Source of the DNA: Desulfocapsa sp.
GTDB lineage: Bacteria; Desulfobacterota; Desulfobulbia; Desulfobulbales; CG2-30-60-27
DNA length: 32,716 nt
Direction: 5' to 3'
Assembly: GCA_020717925.1 (NCBI GenBank)
Contig: DYDL01000009.1
Coordinates: forward strand, 1 to 32,716
Shown: positions 23,134 through 31,223 of the stretch, one piece after another
Position numbering within the stretch: the stretch's first letter is position 1
How the letters are laid out: every line of letters starts with the position of its first letter
Position numbers and translations under genes: made by a program
Notes under the pieces: model-generated
What the model was told of the DNA's origin: nothing
The model's database searches: none
Seen by the model: the letters and a program-made list of their open reading frames with translations, nothing else

Positions 23134-23901
23134 ATGAAGATGTTCAGGAAAATTATTGAAATCGACGAGGCCTTGTGCGACGGCTGTGGCAAGTGCATCC
23201 TCTCCTGCGCCGAAGGGGCCCTGCGGATCGTGGACAACAAGGCCCGCGTCATCGGCGACCGGTATTGCGACGGCCTGGGCGCTTGCCTGGGCGAGTGTCC
23301 GCGTGGGGCGCTCAGGATCGTGGAACGCGAGGCCGAGGATTTCGATTACCAGGCCGTGGAGGCGATGCTGGCCAGCCAGCAGGCGGCGGTCCGGGAGCAG
23401 ATGCCGCCCACGCCGAACTGTGCTTGTGGTTCGGGCGATTTTGAACCAATCAAGCCTCTGACCCCATGTCAGCAGGCCAACCGGCCGACAAGCGGCCTGG
23501 CCTCGGTTGCCACCGGGTCGGCCCTGGGCCATTGGCCCATCCAGATCCGCCTGGTGTCGCCCTCGGTCTCATTCCTACAGGGCGCTGATCTGCTGGTGGC
23601 TGCTGACTGTACACCGTTCGCCTATCCCCATTTTCATAGGGATCTCTTGCCCGGTCGCGTGGTGCTGGTGGGGTGCCCCAAGTTTGACGACGCTGAGGCC
23701 TACATTCAGAAATTCACCGACATCTTTGCCAGCGCCGGGCTGAAGAGCCTCACCCTGGCCATCATGGAGGTGCCCTGCTGTTCCGCCATGAGGATGATCG
23801 TCACCGAGGCCATGAAAAGGGCCGGCCAGTCGATGGCTTGCGAGGAAGTGGTGATCAGTGCCCGGGGTGAGTTGGTGCGCCGGCCGTGCCAGGCGGGGTA
23901 A
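23134..23901 (+). CDS. Ferredoxin-like 4Fe-4S protein of the hcp cluster (FrdX-like)
   Basis: The 255-residue protein has an N-terminal double-cluster ferredoxin domain: CDGCGKCILSC (Cys15, 18, 21, 25), then CDGLGACLGEC (Cys45, 51, 55), where the expected second Cys is Leu48. The second motif can therefore not supply the standard four ligands. A linker with CACGSG follows, then a C-terminal domain with VSPSVSFLQGADLLVAADCTPFAY, VLVGCPKFDD and MEVPCCSAM, whose extra Cys could bind another cofactor. In anaerobes such genes (frdX) lie next to hcp, and the protein is thought to deliver electrons to Hcp. GGAGAAGG precedes the ATG. Confidence 0.88.
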   Translation: MKMFRKIIEIDEALCDGCGKCILSCAEGALRIVDNKARVIGDRYCDGLGACLGECPRGALRIVEREAEDFDYQAVEAMLASQQAAVREQMPPTPNCACGSGDFEPIKPLTPCQQANRPTSGLASVATGSALGHWPIQIRLVSPSVSFLQGADLLVAADCTPFAYPHFHRDLLPGRVVLVGCPKFDDAEAYIQKFTDIFASAGLKSLTLAIMEVPCCSAMRMIVTEAMKRAGQSMACEEVVISARGELVRRPCQAG

Positions 23902-23949
23902 GGATTTTTACAAATTCAGGGCTGGAATGCGTCGAATGGGTCATTTTTT

Positions 23950-23978
23950 TTGTCGTGGCCTGGAAATGATGGTATATA
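23950..23978 (+). promoter_or_regulatory. Candidate sigma-70 promoter for the TlpA-like gene
   Basis: TTGTCG and TATATA are separated by exactly 17 bases. Transcription would begin near 23985, about 94 bases before the gene. It indicates that the thioredoxin gene is not simply part of the hcp operon. Confidence 0.45.
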
Positions 23979-24078
23979 GTTGGTCTGCACTGAAGGCCAT
24001 GCATCGTAGTTTGTTGGCGGTTTGTAACAGGTGGTCGAGAAGCGCGGGGCGGGCCGCATCCTGTTGAGGAAGGAATTT

Positions 24079-24591
24079 ATGCTGAAAGTACAAGGAAAAG
24101 ATCGGCCCTGGCGGGGGGTGCTCTTCGTCGGGCTGCTCGCCCTGCTGTTCTTGATCGGGCCGCGCTCGGCCCAGGCGCGTATGGTACCGCATTTTGTCCT
24201 GCCCATGGTGACCGATGGCGTGCTCACTGACAGCGACGACTATAAGGGCAAGGTGCGGCTGATCACCTTCTGGGCCACCTGGTGCCCACCATGCCGCGAG
24301 GAGATCCCCGCCTTGATCAGTTTGCAGGATGAGTTCGGGCCCAAGGGCTTTACGGTTGTCGCTTTATCGGTCGATCAGGATAGCTCGGGGATGTTGAAGA
24401 AGTTTGTTGAAAAGAATAAGATCAACTATCCGGTGATGCGGGCCGACCAGGACGTGCTGCAGAAATTCGGCGGGGTGAATGGTGTACCGTATTCCTTCCT
24501 GGTGGATCAGGCCGGCAATGTAGTAAAAAGTTATCCAGGGTTTGCTGATCATCGTATCTTGCATAACGATATCAAGGGGTTGATTCATTAG
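24079..24591 (+). CDS. TlpA/ResA-type periplasmic thiol-disulfide oxidoreductase
   Basis: The ATG at 24079 follows AGGAAGGAA; the track start at 24031 adds 16 unlikely residues. The 170-residue protein has a basic start, a signal anchor (VLFVGLLALLFLIGPRSAQA) and then a thioredoxin-fold domain. The redox motif WCPPC (Cys69, Cys72) sits in ITFWATWCPPCREEIPAL, the insert typical of TlpA (VVALSVDQDSSGMLKKFVEKN) follows, and the cis-Pro is in GVNGVPYSFLVDQAG. Such proteins reduce disulfides in the periplasm, often for cytochrome c maturation; no cytochrome genes are near, so the client is unknown. Confidence 0.93.
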   Translation: MLKVQGKDRPWRGVLFVGLLALLFLIGPRSAQARMVPHFVLPMVTDGVLTDSDDYKGKVRLITFWATWCPPCREEIPALISLQDEFGPKGFTVVALSVDQDSSGMLKKFVEKNKINYPVMRADQDVLQKFGGVNGVPYSFLVDQAGNVVKSYPGFADHRILHNDIKGLIH

Positions 24592-24644
24592 ACCGGCGGG
24601 CAACACCACGGGCTGAGTTTGAGGATGGAAAAATTTTTTTCAAC

Positions 24645-24674
24645 TTGACAGGTAATGCGGCAATCTTTTATGTT
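24645..24674 (+). promoter_or_regulatory. Sigma-70 promoter of the small secreted Cys protein
   Basis: TTGACA is a perfect -35 box; TATGTT follows after 18 bases. A leader of about 75 bases results. It contains GTCCG-GAAA-CGGAC (24702-24715), a 5-base stem capped by a GAAA tetraloop, which may stabilise the mRNA. Confidence 0.55.
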
Positions 24675-24755
24675 ACTTACTGCTTTTTTTGTCTGCTAAC
24701 CGTCCGGAAACGGACAGATTATTAAAAAGGTTTTATTTAAAAAAGGAGTAGAGAG

Positions 24756-24971
24756 ATGAGCAAGAAAGCTATCGTTTCCGCCCTGGCCTTGACCTTTGTA
24801 CTTGGCGCCGCCACCGCTGGTTTCGCCGCCAAGATCGAATGCACCGTTGACGCTGTGGAAGCCGGCAAGGTGACCATGACCTGCAAGGATGCCGCTGACC
24901 TGAAGGCCGGTGACGCTGTCGAAGTCAAGGCGGCCAAGGCTGCTGGCAAGAAGAAGCTGGAAGGCTGCTAA
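24756..24971 (+). CDS. Small secreted three-Cys protein (ExtJ-like?)
   Basis: The 71-residue precursor has a clear Sec signal peptide (MSKKAIVSALALTFVLGAAT, then AGFAA, cut near residue 25). The mature 46 residues contain Cys29, Cys43 and a Cys as the very last residue, in IECTVDAVEAGKVTMTCKDA and KKKLEGC. The pattern CTV...G.KVT..CKDA..LK.GD.V.V suggests a small beta-barrel. From memory it resembles proteins named ExtJ in selenite/tellurite reduction loci of delta-proteobacteria; I could not check this. AAGGAG precedes the ATG. With its own promoter, leader hairpin and terminator it is monocistronic, and probably abundant. Confidence 0.8.
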   Translation: MSKKAIVSALALTFVLGAATAGFAAKIECTVDAVEAGKVTMTCKDAADLKAGDAVEVKAAKAAGKKKLEGC

Positions 24972-25003
24972 TTCTTCTTGTCCCAAAGATTTTGCACAAA
25001 CAG

Positions 25004-25046
25004 GGAGCTGCCTGATCTTCTGGTCAGGCAGCTCCTTTTTCTTTTG
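25004..25046 (+). terminator. Strong rho-independent terminator after the small secreted protein
   Basis: GGAGCTGCCTGA and TCAGGCAGCTCC form a perfect 12-base stem with an 8-base loop, followed by TTTTTCTTTTG. This is the clearest terminator in the window. Confidence 0.92.
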
Positions 25047-25067
25047 TCTTTCAGAAGGGTCTGACTA

Positions 25068-25092
25068 GTCGGACCTGTCAGACCGGTCCGAC
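25068..25092 (+). repeat. Intergenic hairpin GTCGGACC / GGTCCGAC
   Basis: Perfect 8-base arms around a 9-base loop, ending 12 bases before the methyltransferase ATG. Adjacent TCTGACTAGTCGG and CTGTCAGACCGG share the same GTCxGAC wording, as in dispersed intergenic repeats. It may hinder or set translation of the next gene. Confidence 0.5.
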
Positions 25093-25104
25093 AAAGGTAA
25101 AAAG

Positions 25105-25875
25105 ATGCAGACCACGGAATTGCCCGAAAAGGCAGCCAAACTCCTGCGGGAAATCCGCAAAAAATACCAGGTCGCCTTCGAGAACCTGCGGGTGGGGAAT
25201 ACGGCGCTGGAAATCCTCACGATTCAGAACCTGGAACCGCTTCTGGCCGGCAAGGATCCCTTTAAGGACGCAAGCGATTTTCCTTTCTGGGTTAAGCTCT
25301 GGGAGGCCTCCATGGTGCTGGCCGGCATTATGGCGGCCAGCAAACCAACTCCGGGCCAGACCCTGCTCGAGTTGGGCGCGGGTCTTGGGGCTGCCGGCCT
25401 GGCGGCCGCGGCCAGCGGCCATGCCGTGACCCTTAGCGATTATGAACCCAGGATTTTGGACTTTCAGCGGGTCAATGCCGCGGCCAACGGCCTGCGCAAT
25501 GTGCAGTTCCAGATCATCGACTGGCTCAAGCCACCAACCCTTCCCCCATTCGACACCATCATTGGCGCCGAGATCCTCTATCGGGAATCATTTTTTGAGC
25601 CTCTGCTCGCGGTGTTTGCCCGTCTCTTGAAACCATCGGGGGTTATTTATCTGGCTCACGACGCCAGGCTGCGCAGCCTGGGTAAATTTTTACAACTGGC
25701 GGAGCCGGACTATCAGATTGCGGCCTTGTCTAGGAAGTTGCGCTCCGACAAGGGCGAGTTGACCGTGATTGTCAATCGTTTAACGCGGCGGGAGGCTGAA
25801 CACCCCGGGATACAGTCCGGCAAGAGAAGGGATGCGCGAGGCGGGCGAGGGCCAGACAGTCATGCCGGTTTATGA
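25105..25875 (+). CDS. Class I SAM-dependent methyltransferase (METTL21/lysine methyltransferase-like)
   Basis: The 256-residue protein has the SAM-binding motif I LLELGAGLGAAGLAAAASGH near residue 88, the acidic post-I motif TLSDYEP and a motif IV-like FDTIIGAEILYRESFFEPLL. The segment FPFWVKLWEASMVLAGIM before motif I is typical of the METTL21/nicotinamide N-methyltransferase-like family that modifies protein lysines. The substrate cannot be told from sequence. The C-terminal 20 residues are Arg/Gly-rich and overlap the next gene by 14 bases. AAAGG precedes the ATG. Confidence 0.85.
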   Translation: MQTTELPEKAAKLLREIRKKYQVAFENLRVGNTALEILTIQNLEPLLAGKDPFKDASDFPFWVKLWEASMVLAGIMAASKPTPGQTLLELGAGLGAAGLAAAASGHAVTLSDYEPRILDFQRVNAAANGLRNVQFQIIDWLKPPTLPPFDTIIGAEILYRESFFEPLLAVFARLLKPSGVIYLAHDARLRSLGKFLQLAEPDYQIAALSRKLRSDKGELTVIVNRLTRREAEHPGIQSGKRRDARGGRGPDSHAGL

Positions 25876-26176
25876 GTATGAACACGAGCAGGAACCCTGC
25901 GGGCTGGGGAAGTGCTTCGAGGTAACCCAGTCCATAAGCAGCGTCAGGCTGGCCTCGTGCCCGCAGTGCGGCGGGCCGGTCAGACGGCTGATCTCCCTGG
26001 TGGCGATCAGCGCACCCAAAACATCTAGTGACCTCAAGAACATGGGCTTCACCAAGCTGGTCCGTCGGGACAAGGGCGTGTACGAGAATGTTACCGCCAC
26101 GGGCAAGGAGAGTCGGTATTGGGATGCCAGCAAGCCTGAAACCATGCCTGATCTGAAGTCAAAGATCCGGGATTGA
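25862..26176 (+). CDS. FmdB-type zinc ribbon protein
   Basis: The ATG at 25862 gives 104 residues beginning [20 protein letters not shown], the usual FmdB opening (MPxYEYxC) although the first pair of Cys is spaced as C-x4-C. The second pair is [13 protein letters not shown]. The family is small, of uncertain role, and sometimes described as putative regulators. The rest ([31 protein letters not shown]) matches longer FmdB proteins in delta-proteobacteria. It overlaps the methyltransferase end, and its TGA is 5 bases before the mnmG ATG, so all three are probably co-transcribed. Confidence 0.85.
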   Translation: MPVYEYEHEQEPCGLGKCFEVTQSISSVRLASCPQCGGPVRRLISLVAISAPKTSSDLKNMGFTKLVRRDKGVYENVTATGKESRYWDASKPETMPDLKSKIRD

Positions 26177-26181
26177 ACGGC

Positions 26182-28053
26182 ATGGCAATGCAAGTCTATG
26201 ACGTGGTGGTAATCGGGGCGGGGCATGCTGGCTGCGAGGCGGCCCTGGCCGCGGCCCGTATGGGATGCCGCACCCTGGTGACGGTCATCAATGTTGACAC
26301 CATCGGCGCCATGTCTTGCAATCCGGCGGTTGGGGGGTTGGCCAAGGGCCACCTGGTGAAGGAGATCGACGCCCTGGGCGGCGAGATGGCCAAAAACATC
26401 GACGCCACCGGTATTCAGTTCAGGCGCCTCAATACCAGGAAGGGGCCGGCGGTCTGGTCCTCCCGCGCCCAGGCCGACCGCAGCCTGTACCGGCTGCGGA
26501 TGAAGTCGGTGCTGGAGCAACAGCCCGGGCTGGACATCAAGCAGGCCGTGGTCGATCGTCTGCTCGTGGAGAACGGCCGCGTGGTTGGCGTAGTCACCTC
26601 CCTGGCCGAGGAGATCCGCGCCCGGGCCGTGGTGATAGCCACCGGCACCTTCCTGAACGGCCTCATCCATATCGGCCTGCAATCCTTCCCGGCCGGCCGC
26701 ATGGGTGATGCCCCCTCCCTGCGTCTGCCCGAGCATCTGCGCGAGCTGGGTTTTGCCATGGGTCGGATGAAGACCGGCACGGTGCCGCGGCTGGACGGCC
26801 GTAGTATCGATTATGGCGGTCTTGTGGCCCAGCACAGCGACGAGCCGGCCAACCTCTTTTCCTTTTCCAGCACCACTACCCCCAGTTTGCCGCAACGGCC
26901 CTGTCATATCACCTATACCAGCGAAGTCACCCATGCCATCATCCGGGCCGGGGTAGACCGTTCACCCATGTATGCCGGCATCATCAAGGGGGTGGGGGCC
27001 CGTTACTGCCCCTCCATCGAGGACAAGGTGATGCGCTTCCCGGACAAGGAGCGCCACCAGATCTTCCTGGAGCCCGAAGGGCTGGACACCATCGAAGTCT
27101 ACCCCAACGGCGTGCCCACCAGCCTGCCGCTGGACGTGCAACTCGCCATGCTGCACTCCATCCCTGGCCTGGAAAAGGTGCGGGTCATCCGGCCCGGCTA
27201 TGCCATTGAATACGACTACGTCGATCCCCTGGAGTTGTTGCCATCCCTGGAAACAAAGCGGCTCAAGGGATTGTTTCTGGCCGGCCAGATCAACGGCACC
27301 TCGGGCTACGAGGAGGCGGCGGCCCAAGGAGTGATGGCCGGCATCAACGCCGTGCTGGCGGTGCGCGGGGAGGAGCCGGTGGTCCTCGATCGTTCCCAGG
27401 CGTACACCGGGGTGCTCATCGACGATCTGGTGACGGTGGGCACCAAGGAGCCCTACCGGCTTTTCACCTCGCGGGCCGAGTACCGGCTGCTGCTGCGGGA
27501 GGACAACGCCGACCTGCGGCTCCGCGATCTGGGCTACCGGTTGGGTTTGGTGGATCAGGCTACCTATGCGGGCTTCGTGGCCAAGAGAGAGGCGATCAGC
27601 GCTGGTCTTGCGTGGCTGCGGGAGACTACGGTGCGGCCCGAGGCCGGGGTCAATGACCGCCTGTCGGCCGCCGGCTCAACGCCCATCAAGAATGCCCTGC
27701 TTTTGGCCGATCTCCTGCGGCGGCCGGAAATCACCCTGGAAATAATGGAACAAATCACTGGCAGCGCTATTCCGGTTGACCAAGCGGTTCGGCAGGAGGT
27801 GCAGTTGCACATCAAGTACGAGGGCTACATCCAGCGCCAGGAAGAACAGGTGGCCCGTTTCCGTAAACTCGAGGGCGTTGTCCTGCCAGAAGACTTCGTC
27901 TGTCAGGGGCTGGCCGGTCTGTCCAACGAAGCAGTGGAAAAGCTCACCAGGGTCAGGCCACGTTCCCTGGGGCAGGCCTCCCGCATCCCGGGGCTGACGC
28001 CCGCAGCTATCGCCATCCTCCAGGTGCACCTGAAAAGAATCGGGCGTCTGTAG
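26182..28053 (+). CDS. mnmG: tRNA uridine 5-carboxymethylaminomethyl modification enzyme MnmG (GidA)
   Basis: MnmG, with MnmE, modifies the wobble uridine of several tRNAs using FAD, glycine and methylenetetrahydrofolate. The 623-residue protein starts [20 protein letters not shown] with the FAD Rossmann motif, then [40 protein letters not shown], and the C-terminal [14 protein letters not shown]. These are full-length hallmarks. The track uses TTG at 26173; I prefer the ATG at 26182, with 26188 as an alternative. mnmE is not in the window. Confidence 0.98.
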   Translation: MAMQVYDVVVIGAGHAGCEAALAAARMGCRTLVTVINVDTIGAMSCNPAVGGLAKGHLVKEIDALGGEMAKNIDATGIQFRRLNTRKGPAVWSSRAQADRSLYRLRMKSVLEQQPGLDIKQAVVDRLLVENGRVVGVVTSLAEEIRARAVVIATGTFLNGLIHIGLQSFPAGRMGDAPSLRLPEHLRELGFAMGRMKTGTVPRLDGRSIDYGGLVAQHSDEPANLFSFSSTTTPSLPQRPCHITYTSEVTHAIIRAGVDRSPMYAGIIKGVGARYCPSIEDKVMRFPDKERHQIFLEPEGLDTIEVYPNGVPTSLPLDVQLAMLHSIPGLEKVRVIRPGYAIEYDYVDPLELLPSLETKRLKGLFLAGQINGTSGYEEAAAQGVMAGINAVLAVRGEEPVVLDRSQAYTGVLIDDLVTVGTKEPYRLFTSRAEYRLLLREDNADLRLRDLGYRLGLVDQATYAGFVAKREAISAGLAWLRETTVRPEAGVNDRLSAAGSTPIKNALLLADLLRRPEITLEIMEQITGSAIPVDQAVRQEVQLHIKYEGYIQRQEEQVARFRKLEGVVLPEDFVCQGLAGLSNEAVEKLTRVRPRSLGQASRIPGLTPAAIAILQVHLKRIGRL

Positions 28054-28131
28054 CCTCTGGCCCTCCTGATTCTTGTGAAATGACCCTTGTTCTTTTTACG
28101 CCTTTTTTCCGGCGGTCAGAGATGCCAGGCG

Positions 28132-29514
28132 CTAGGCTTCCGGCTGCCCGACCCCGTATTCCTTGATCTTATAAAACAGCGTGGGCAGGCTGATCTCCAG
28201 CAGGCTGGCAGCCTTGGTCTTGTTGCCGGCGGTCTCGGCCAGGGCCTTTTCGATCAGCCGTTTTTCCAGAATAATGCTGTTCTGTTTGATGGAAAAACCC
28301 TCTTCAAAGGGTGGCTCGTTGGACGGGGAGGCCCACAGCAGTTCGGGTGGCAGGTTGTTTGGCAACAGTTCGTTACCGTCGGCCAGGGCCATGCAGCGTT
28401 CAATGACGTTTTCCAGTTCCCGGACGTTGCCGGGCCACCCGTAGTCCATGAAGCGCTGCAAGGTCTCGGGGCCGACCCCCTTGATCTTCAAATTAAGTCG
28501 CTTGTTGTACTTCTGGATGAAGTGATCGACCAGCAGGGGGATGTCCTCCTTGCGTTCCCGCAGCGGCGGCACCTCGATGGTGAGGACGTTTACCCGGTAG
28601 AAGAGATCCTCCCGGAAGCGCTTCTGGGCCACCTCTTCGCGGAGGTTCCTGGCCGTGGCGGAGATGATCCGCACGTCCACCTTGATGGAGGTGGTATCAC
28701 CCAGGGGGCGGATCTCCTCCTCCTGCAGGGCACGCAGGATCTTCACCTGCAGGCTGGCGGGCAGTTCACCCATTTCGTCCAGGAAGAGGGTGCCGCCGTC
28801 GGCCTCCTCGAACAGCCCCTTTTTGCTGCGGTAGGCGTCGGTGAAGGCGCCCTTGACGTGGCCGAAGAGCTCGCTTTCAAGCAGGGTTTCCGGAATGCCA
28901 CCGCAGTTTACGCTCACCAATGGGCCGTCTTTGCGCGATGAGTTGTAGTGGATGGCCTTGGCGATCAGTTCCTTGCCAGTGCCGGATTCACCCGTAACCA
29001 GCACCGTGGTCTTATAGTCGGCGATCTTGGCAATGGTATGGAAGATGGCGTTCATCTTCTTGCTCTTGGCCACGATGTTGGCAAAGCTGTATTCAGTGTT
29101 GACCTCCTGGCGGAGGCGGCGGTTTTCGGCGCGCAGGCTCTCTTTTTCCGTCACCCCGTCCAGGGTTAGCAGGATTGCGTCCACACTCTGCAGGGGCTTG
29201 GCCAGGTAGTCGCTGGCGCCGAGCTTCATGGCGCGTTTGACATGCTCCATGTCGGAAAAGCCTGAGAGCATGATGACGCTGGCGCTGATTTTCTTGTCTT
29301 TCAGGTTTTGGAGCAGGGTGAGGCCGTCCATCTCGGGCATGTCGATGTCGGAGATAATGTGGTCGAAGAGGCCGGCCTCTGCCTTGGCCAGGGCCTCCCG
29401 GCCGTTGGCCGCGGTATCCACCGTGTAGCCGTTACTCGAAAGCATGGTGTCGAGCATCTCCCGCAGCATGGGATCGTCGTCCACCACCAGTACACGTTTC
29501 TGTTTTTTCGTCAC
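28132..29514 (-). CDS. NtrC-family sigma-54-dependent response regulator
   Basis: The 460-residue protein has a receiver (VLVVDDDP, phospho-acceptor Asp56 in IISDIDMPEMDG, Lys106 in YLAKP), a central AAA+ domain (Walker A GESGTGKE at 175-182, Walker B GGTLFLDE near 240-247, the C-terminal YGWPGNVRELENVIERC) and a Fis-type helix-turn-helix (ALAETAGNKTKAASLLEISLPTLFYKIKEYG). The sigma-54 contact loop reads GAFTDA (222-227) instead of GAFTGA. It should activate sigma-54 promoters. The start is GTG at 29514 with GGGGAGGAA. It lies 18 bases after the prepilin peptidase gene, so it may be PilR-like; it could also serve the flagellar promoters, but no link is shown. Confidence 0.95.
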   Translation of the reverse strand: MTKKQKRVLVVDDDPMLREMLDTMLSSNGYTVDTAANGREALAKAEAGLFDHIISDIDMPEMDGLTLLQNLKDKKISASVIMLSGFSDMEHVKRAMKLGASDYLAKPLQSVDAILLTLDGVTEKESLRAENRRLRQEVNTEYSFANIVAKSKKMNAIFHTIAKIADYKTTVLVTGESGTGKELIAKAIHYNSSRKDGPLVSVNCGGIPETLLESELFGHVKGAFTDAYRSKKGLFEEADGGTLFLDEMGELPASLQVKILRALQEEEIRPLGDTTSIKVDVRIISATARNLREEVAQKRFREDLFYRVNVLTIEVPPLRERKEDIPLLVDHFIQKYNKRLNLKIKGVGPETLQRFMDYGWPGNVRELENVIERCMALADGNELLPNNLPPELLWASPSNEPPFEEGFSIKQNSIILEKRLIEKALAETAGNKTKAASLLEISLPTLFYKIKEYGVGQPEA

Positions 29515-29532
29515 GACTTCCTCCCCTCCACC

Positions 29533-30324
29533 TTATGGCAGCCAGTGCAGGCGGTGCATTAACAACAGAATTTCTTCCTGGAAAAACAGGTACAGCATGG
29601 CGCTCATGGACAGGAAAGGGCCATACGGGATGATGGTTTTCCCACCTTTTTTCTGTTTGACCATGGCGCCGATACCGGCCAGGGAGCCGATGAGCGACGA
29701 GCTGAAGACCACAAAGGGCAGACACTGCCAGCCGAGCCAGGCGCCGATCATGGCGAGCAGCTTGATGTCCCCGCCGCCCATGCCCTCTTTGCGGGTGAGC
29801 AGGTAGTAGCCCATGGCCACCGCGTATAGCAAGCCGCCGCCAACTATCAGGCCGATGGCCGAGTTTTGCCAGGTTACGTGCGGGTTAATCAGCGAGAAGG
29901 CCAAACCCGTGGCCATGCCCGGCAGGCTTATGACGTCTGGTATGATCTGGTGTCTGAGATCGATAAAGATGATGACCAGAAGGGCGGCGGTAAACAGAAA
30001 ATAGCCGGCAAAGGCTGGGGAAATAAGGTAGCGTTGGAACAGAGCCAGGGAGAGCAAGGCCATGGCCAGTTCCACCAGCGGATATTGCCAGGAGATGGTC
30101 GTTTTGCAGGCGCGGCAGCGGCGGCCGAGCAGCAGGAAGCTCAGAATGGGGATGTTGTCGAACCAGCGGATCGGGGCATGGCAAAAGGGGCAGTGGGAGG
30201 GAGGCAGGACAATGGAGGCCTCGGGGTCGGGCAGCCGCAGAATGACGACATTAAGGAAACTGCCGACCAGGGCTCCGAAAACAAAGGAAAAAATGGGAAA
30301 AATATACACCGTTGTCAGGTCCAT
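29533..30324 (-). CDS. pilD: Prepilin peptidase / N-methyltransferase (PilD, A24 family)
   Basis: This inner-membrane aspartic protease cuts type IV prepilin-like leader peptides and methylates the new N-terminus. The 263-residue protein has the cytoplasmic loop with two CxxC pairs (Cys45/48 in HCPFCH, Cys70/73 in RCRACK), the catalytic Asp122 in FIDLRHQIIPD and Asp186 in GMGGGDIKLLAM, and about seven hydrophobic helices. FGALVGSFLNVVILRLP at the start is typical. It implies type IV pili or a type II secretion system elsewhere in the genome. It is followed at once by the NtrC-type regulator. Confidence 0.97.
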   Translation of the reverse strand: MDLTTVYIFPIFSFVFGALVGSFLNVVILRLPDPEASIVLPPSHCPFCHAPIRWFDNIPILSFLLLGRRCRACKTTISWQYPLVELAMALLSLALFQRYLISPAFAGYFLFTAALLVIIFIDLRHQIIPDVISLPGMATGLAFSLINPHVTWQNSAIGLIVGGGLLYAVAMGYYLLTRKEGMGGGDIKLLAMIGAWLGWQCLPFVVFSSSLIGSLAGIGAMVKQKKGGKTIIPYGPFLSMSAMLYLFFQEEILLLMHRLHWLP

Positions 30325-30512
30325 TTTTTGGTGTGGATGGCGGCAAAAAAGTATGATAGTACTTCGGCATCAGGCGTTTGCCGGCCCGGGTATCGGGATG
30401 CGGGCCATACCGCAAGCGCACCTTCTACTATACCGGCTCTGGTGGTATTTTGCATCCAACTCTTAGCAATCATGACGGAAGCGGGCCAAAAGCCGGTTTA
30501 GCCGGAGAAATC

Positions 30513-31133
30513 GTGGCCTCCGCGCAAGACAACGGTAGCCCGCCGAACGTGCCCATGCCCATGGACGAGGCCGTGCGGCGCTTGAAGGCCGAGATCATCG
30601 CCCCGGACTGGCGGCTCACCGTCGCCAGGATCGATCTGCTGGAGGCAGCCCTGATCAGTCTGCGGCACGCCTTGGCGGCCAGGCGGGACGCGCTTGGTGT
30701 GATCACCATGGCCGAGAATGTGCTCCGCTACATCAAGCGCCATCAGGCTTTGGCCACCTATGTCCTGCTCGCCTTCCTCAAGGAGGCCATGGCGCTGGCG
30801 GTGAGTCTGCACGAGGAGGTTGCACCGGATCCGGACCAGGACAGCCGGACCTTTCGGGCCGTATACCAGCGTTTTCAGGCCGTCAAGGGTAGTCTGCAAG
30901 GTCGTGCCGGAAGCAGGGCCAGCGGCCCGCCGCGTTCCTTGCCAGGGGCGGGCGACCTGGAGCTGGACGTTGCGGAAGACAGCGGTGCCGGCCACCGGGT
31001 AAAGAAGGCTAACCTCTGGCAGGTGGTCGAAGGGCTGGCCCGCGACGTGCAGGTGCTGGCCGACCGGGTGGAGGCGCAAGGGGTGCTGCTTGAGCGGCTG
31101 CTTGCCAGGCTTGACCAGAAGCCGCCGGGCTGA
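30513..31133 (+). CDS. Unrecognised protein with C-terminal coiled coil
   Basis: I do not recognise this family. The start is probably GTG at 30513, with GGAG 6 bases before it; earlier residues of the track frame lie in the intergenic region. The 206-residue protein is mostly helical: MDEAVRRLKAEIIAPDWRLT, then IDLLEAALISLRHALAARRD, LRYIKRHQALATYVLLAFLKE. A Gly/Pro/Ser-rich linker follows, then a terminal coiled coil (LARDVQVLADRVEAQGVLLE). No signal peptide or catalytic motif is visible. It is divergent from pilD and upstream of a PilZ gene, so a role in surface behaviour is possible but not shown. Confidence 0.75.
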   Translation: MASAQDNGSPPNVPMPMDEAVRRLKAEIIAPDWRLTVARIDLLEAALISLRHALAARRDALGVITMAENVLRYIKRHQALATYVLLAFLKEAMALAVSLHEEVAPDPDQDSRTFRAVYQRFQAVKGSLQGRAGSRASGPPRSLPGAGDLELDVAEDSGAGHRVKKANLWQVVEGLARDVQVLADRVEAQGVLLERLLARLDQKPPG

Positions 31134-31223
31134 AAGAGTTGCAGGACGACGAGCATCGAGCTATCATCGGGAAAAGGGGCAGGCATGGGATGGGGATAGG
31201 AGTTCTTCAGCCACGGAGGGAAT

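Noticed and set aside
25870-26934. 354-codon minus-strand frame opposite fmdB-like gene and mnmG
   Set aside because: Shadow of MnmG; low-complexity Gly/His/Gln content and no family signature.
28087-28131. T-rich stretch with CGCC...GGCG between mnmG and the convergent regulator
   Set aside because: The T-run lies in the loop and not after the stem, so it does not form a terminator that I can support.
28087-28941. 284-codon plus-strand frame opposite the NtrC-type regulator
   Set aside because: Antisense of the AAA+ domain; no motif, no ribosome binding site.
29866-30501. 211-codon plus-strand frame opposite pilD
   Set aside because: Mostly antisense to pilD; the apparent ATG at 30472 in this frame yields only nine codons.
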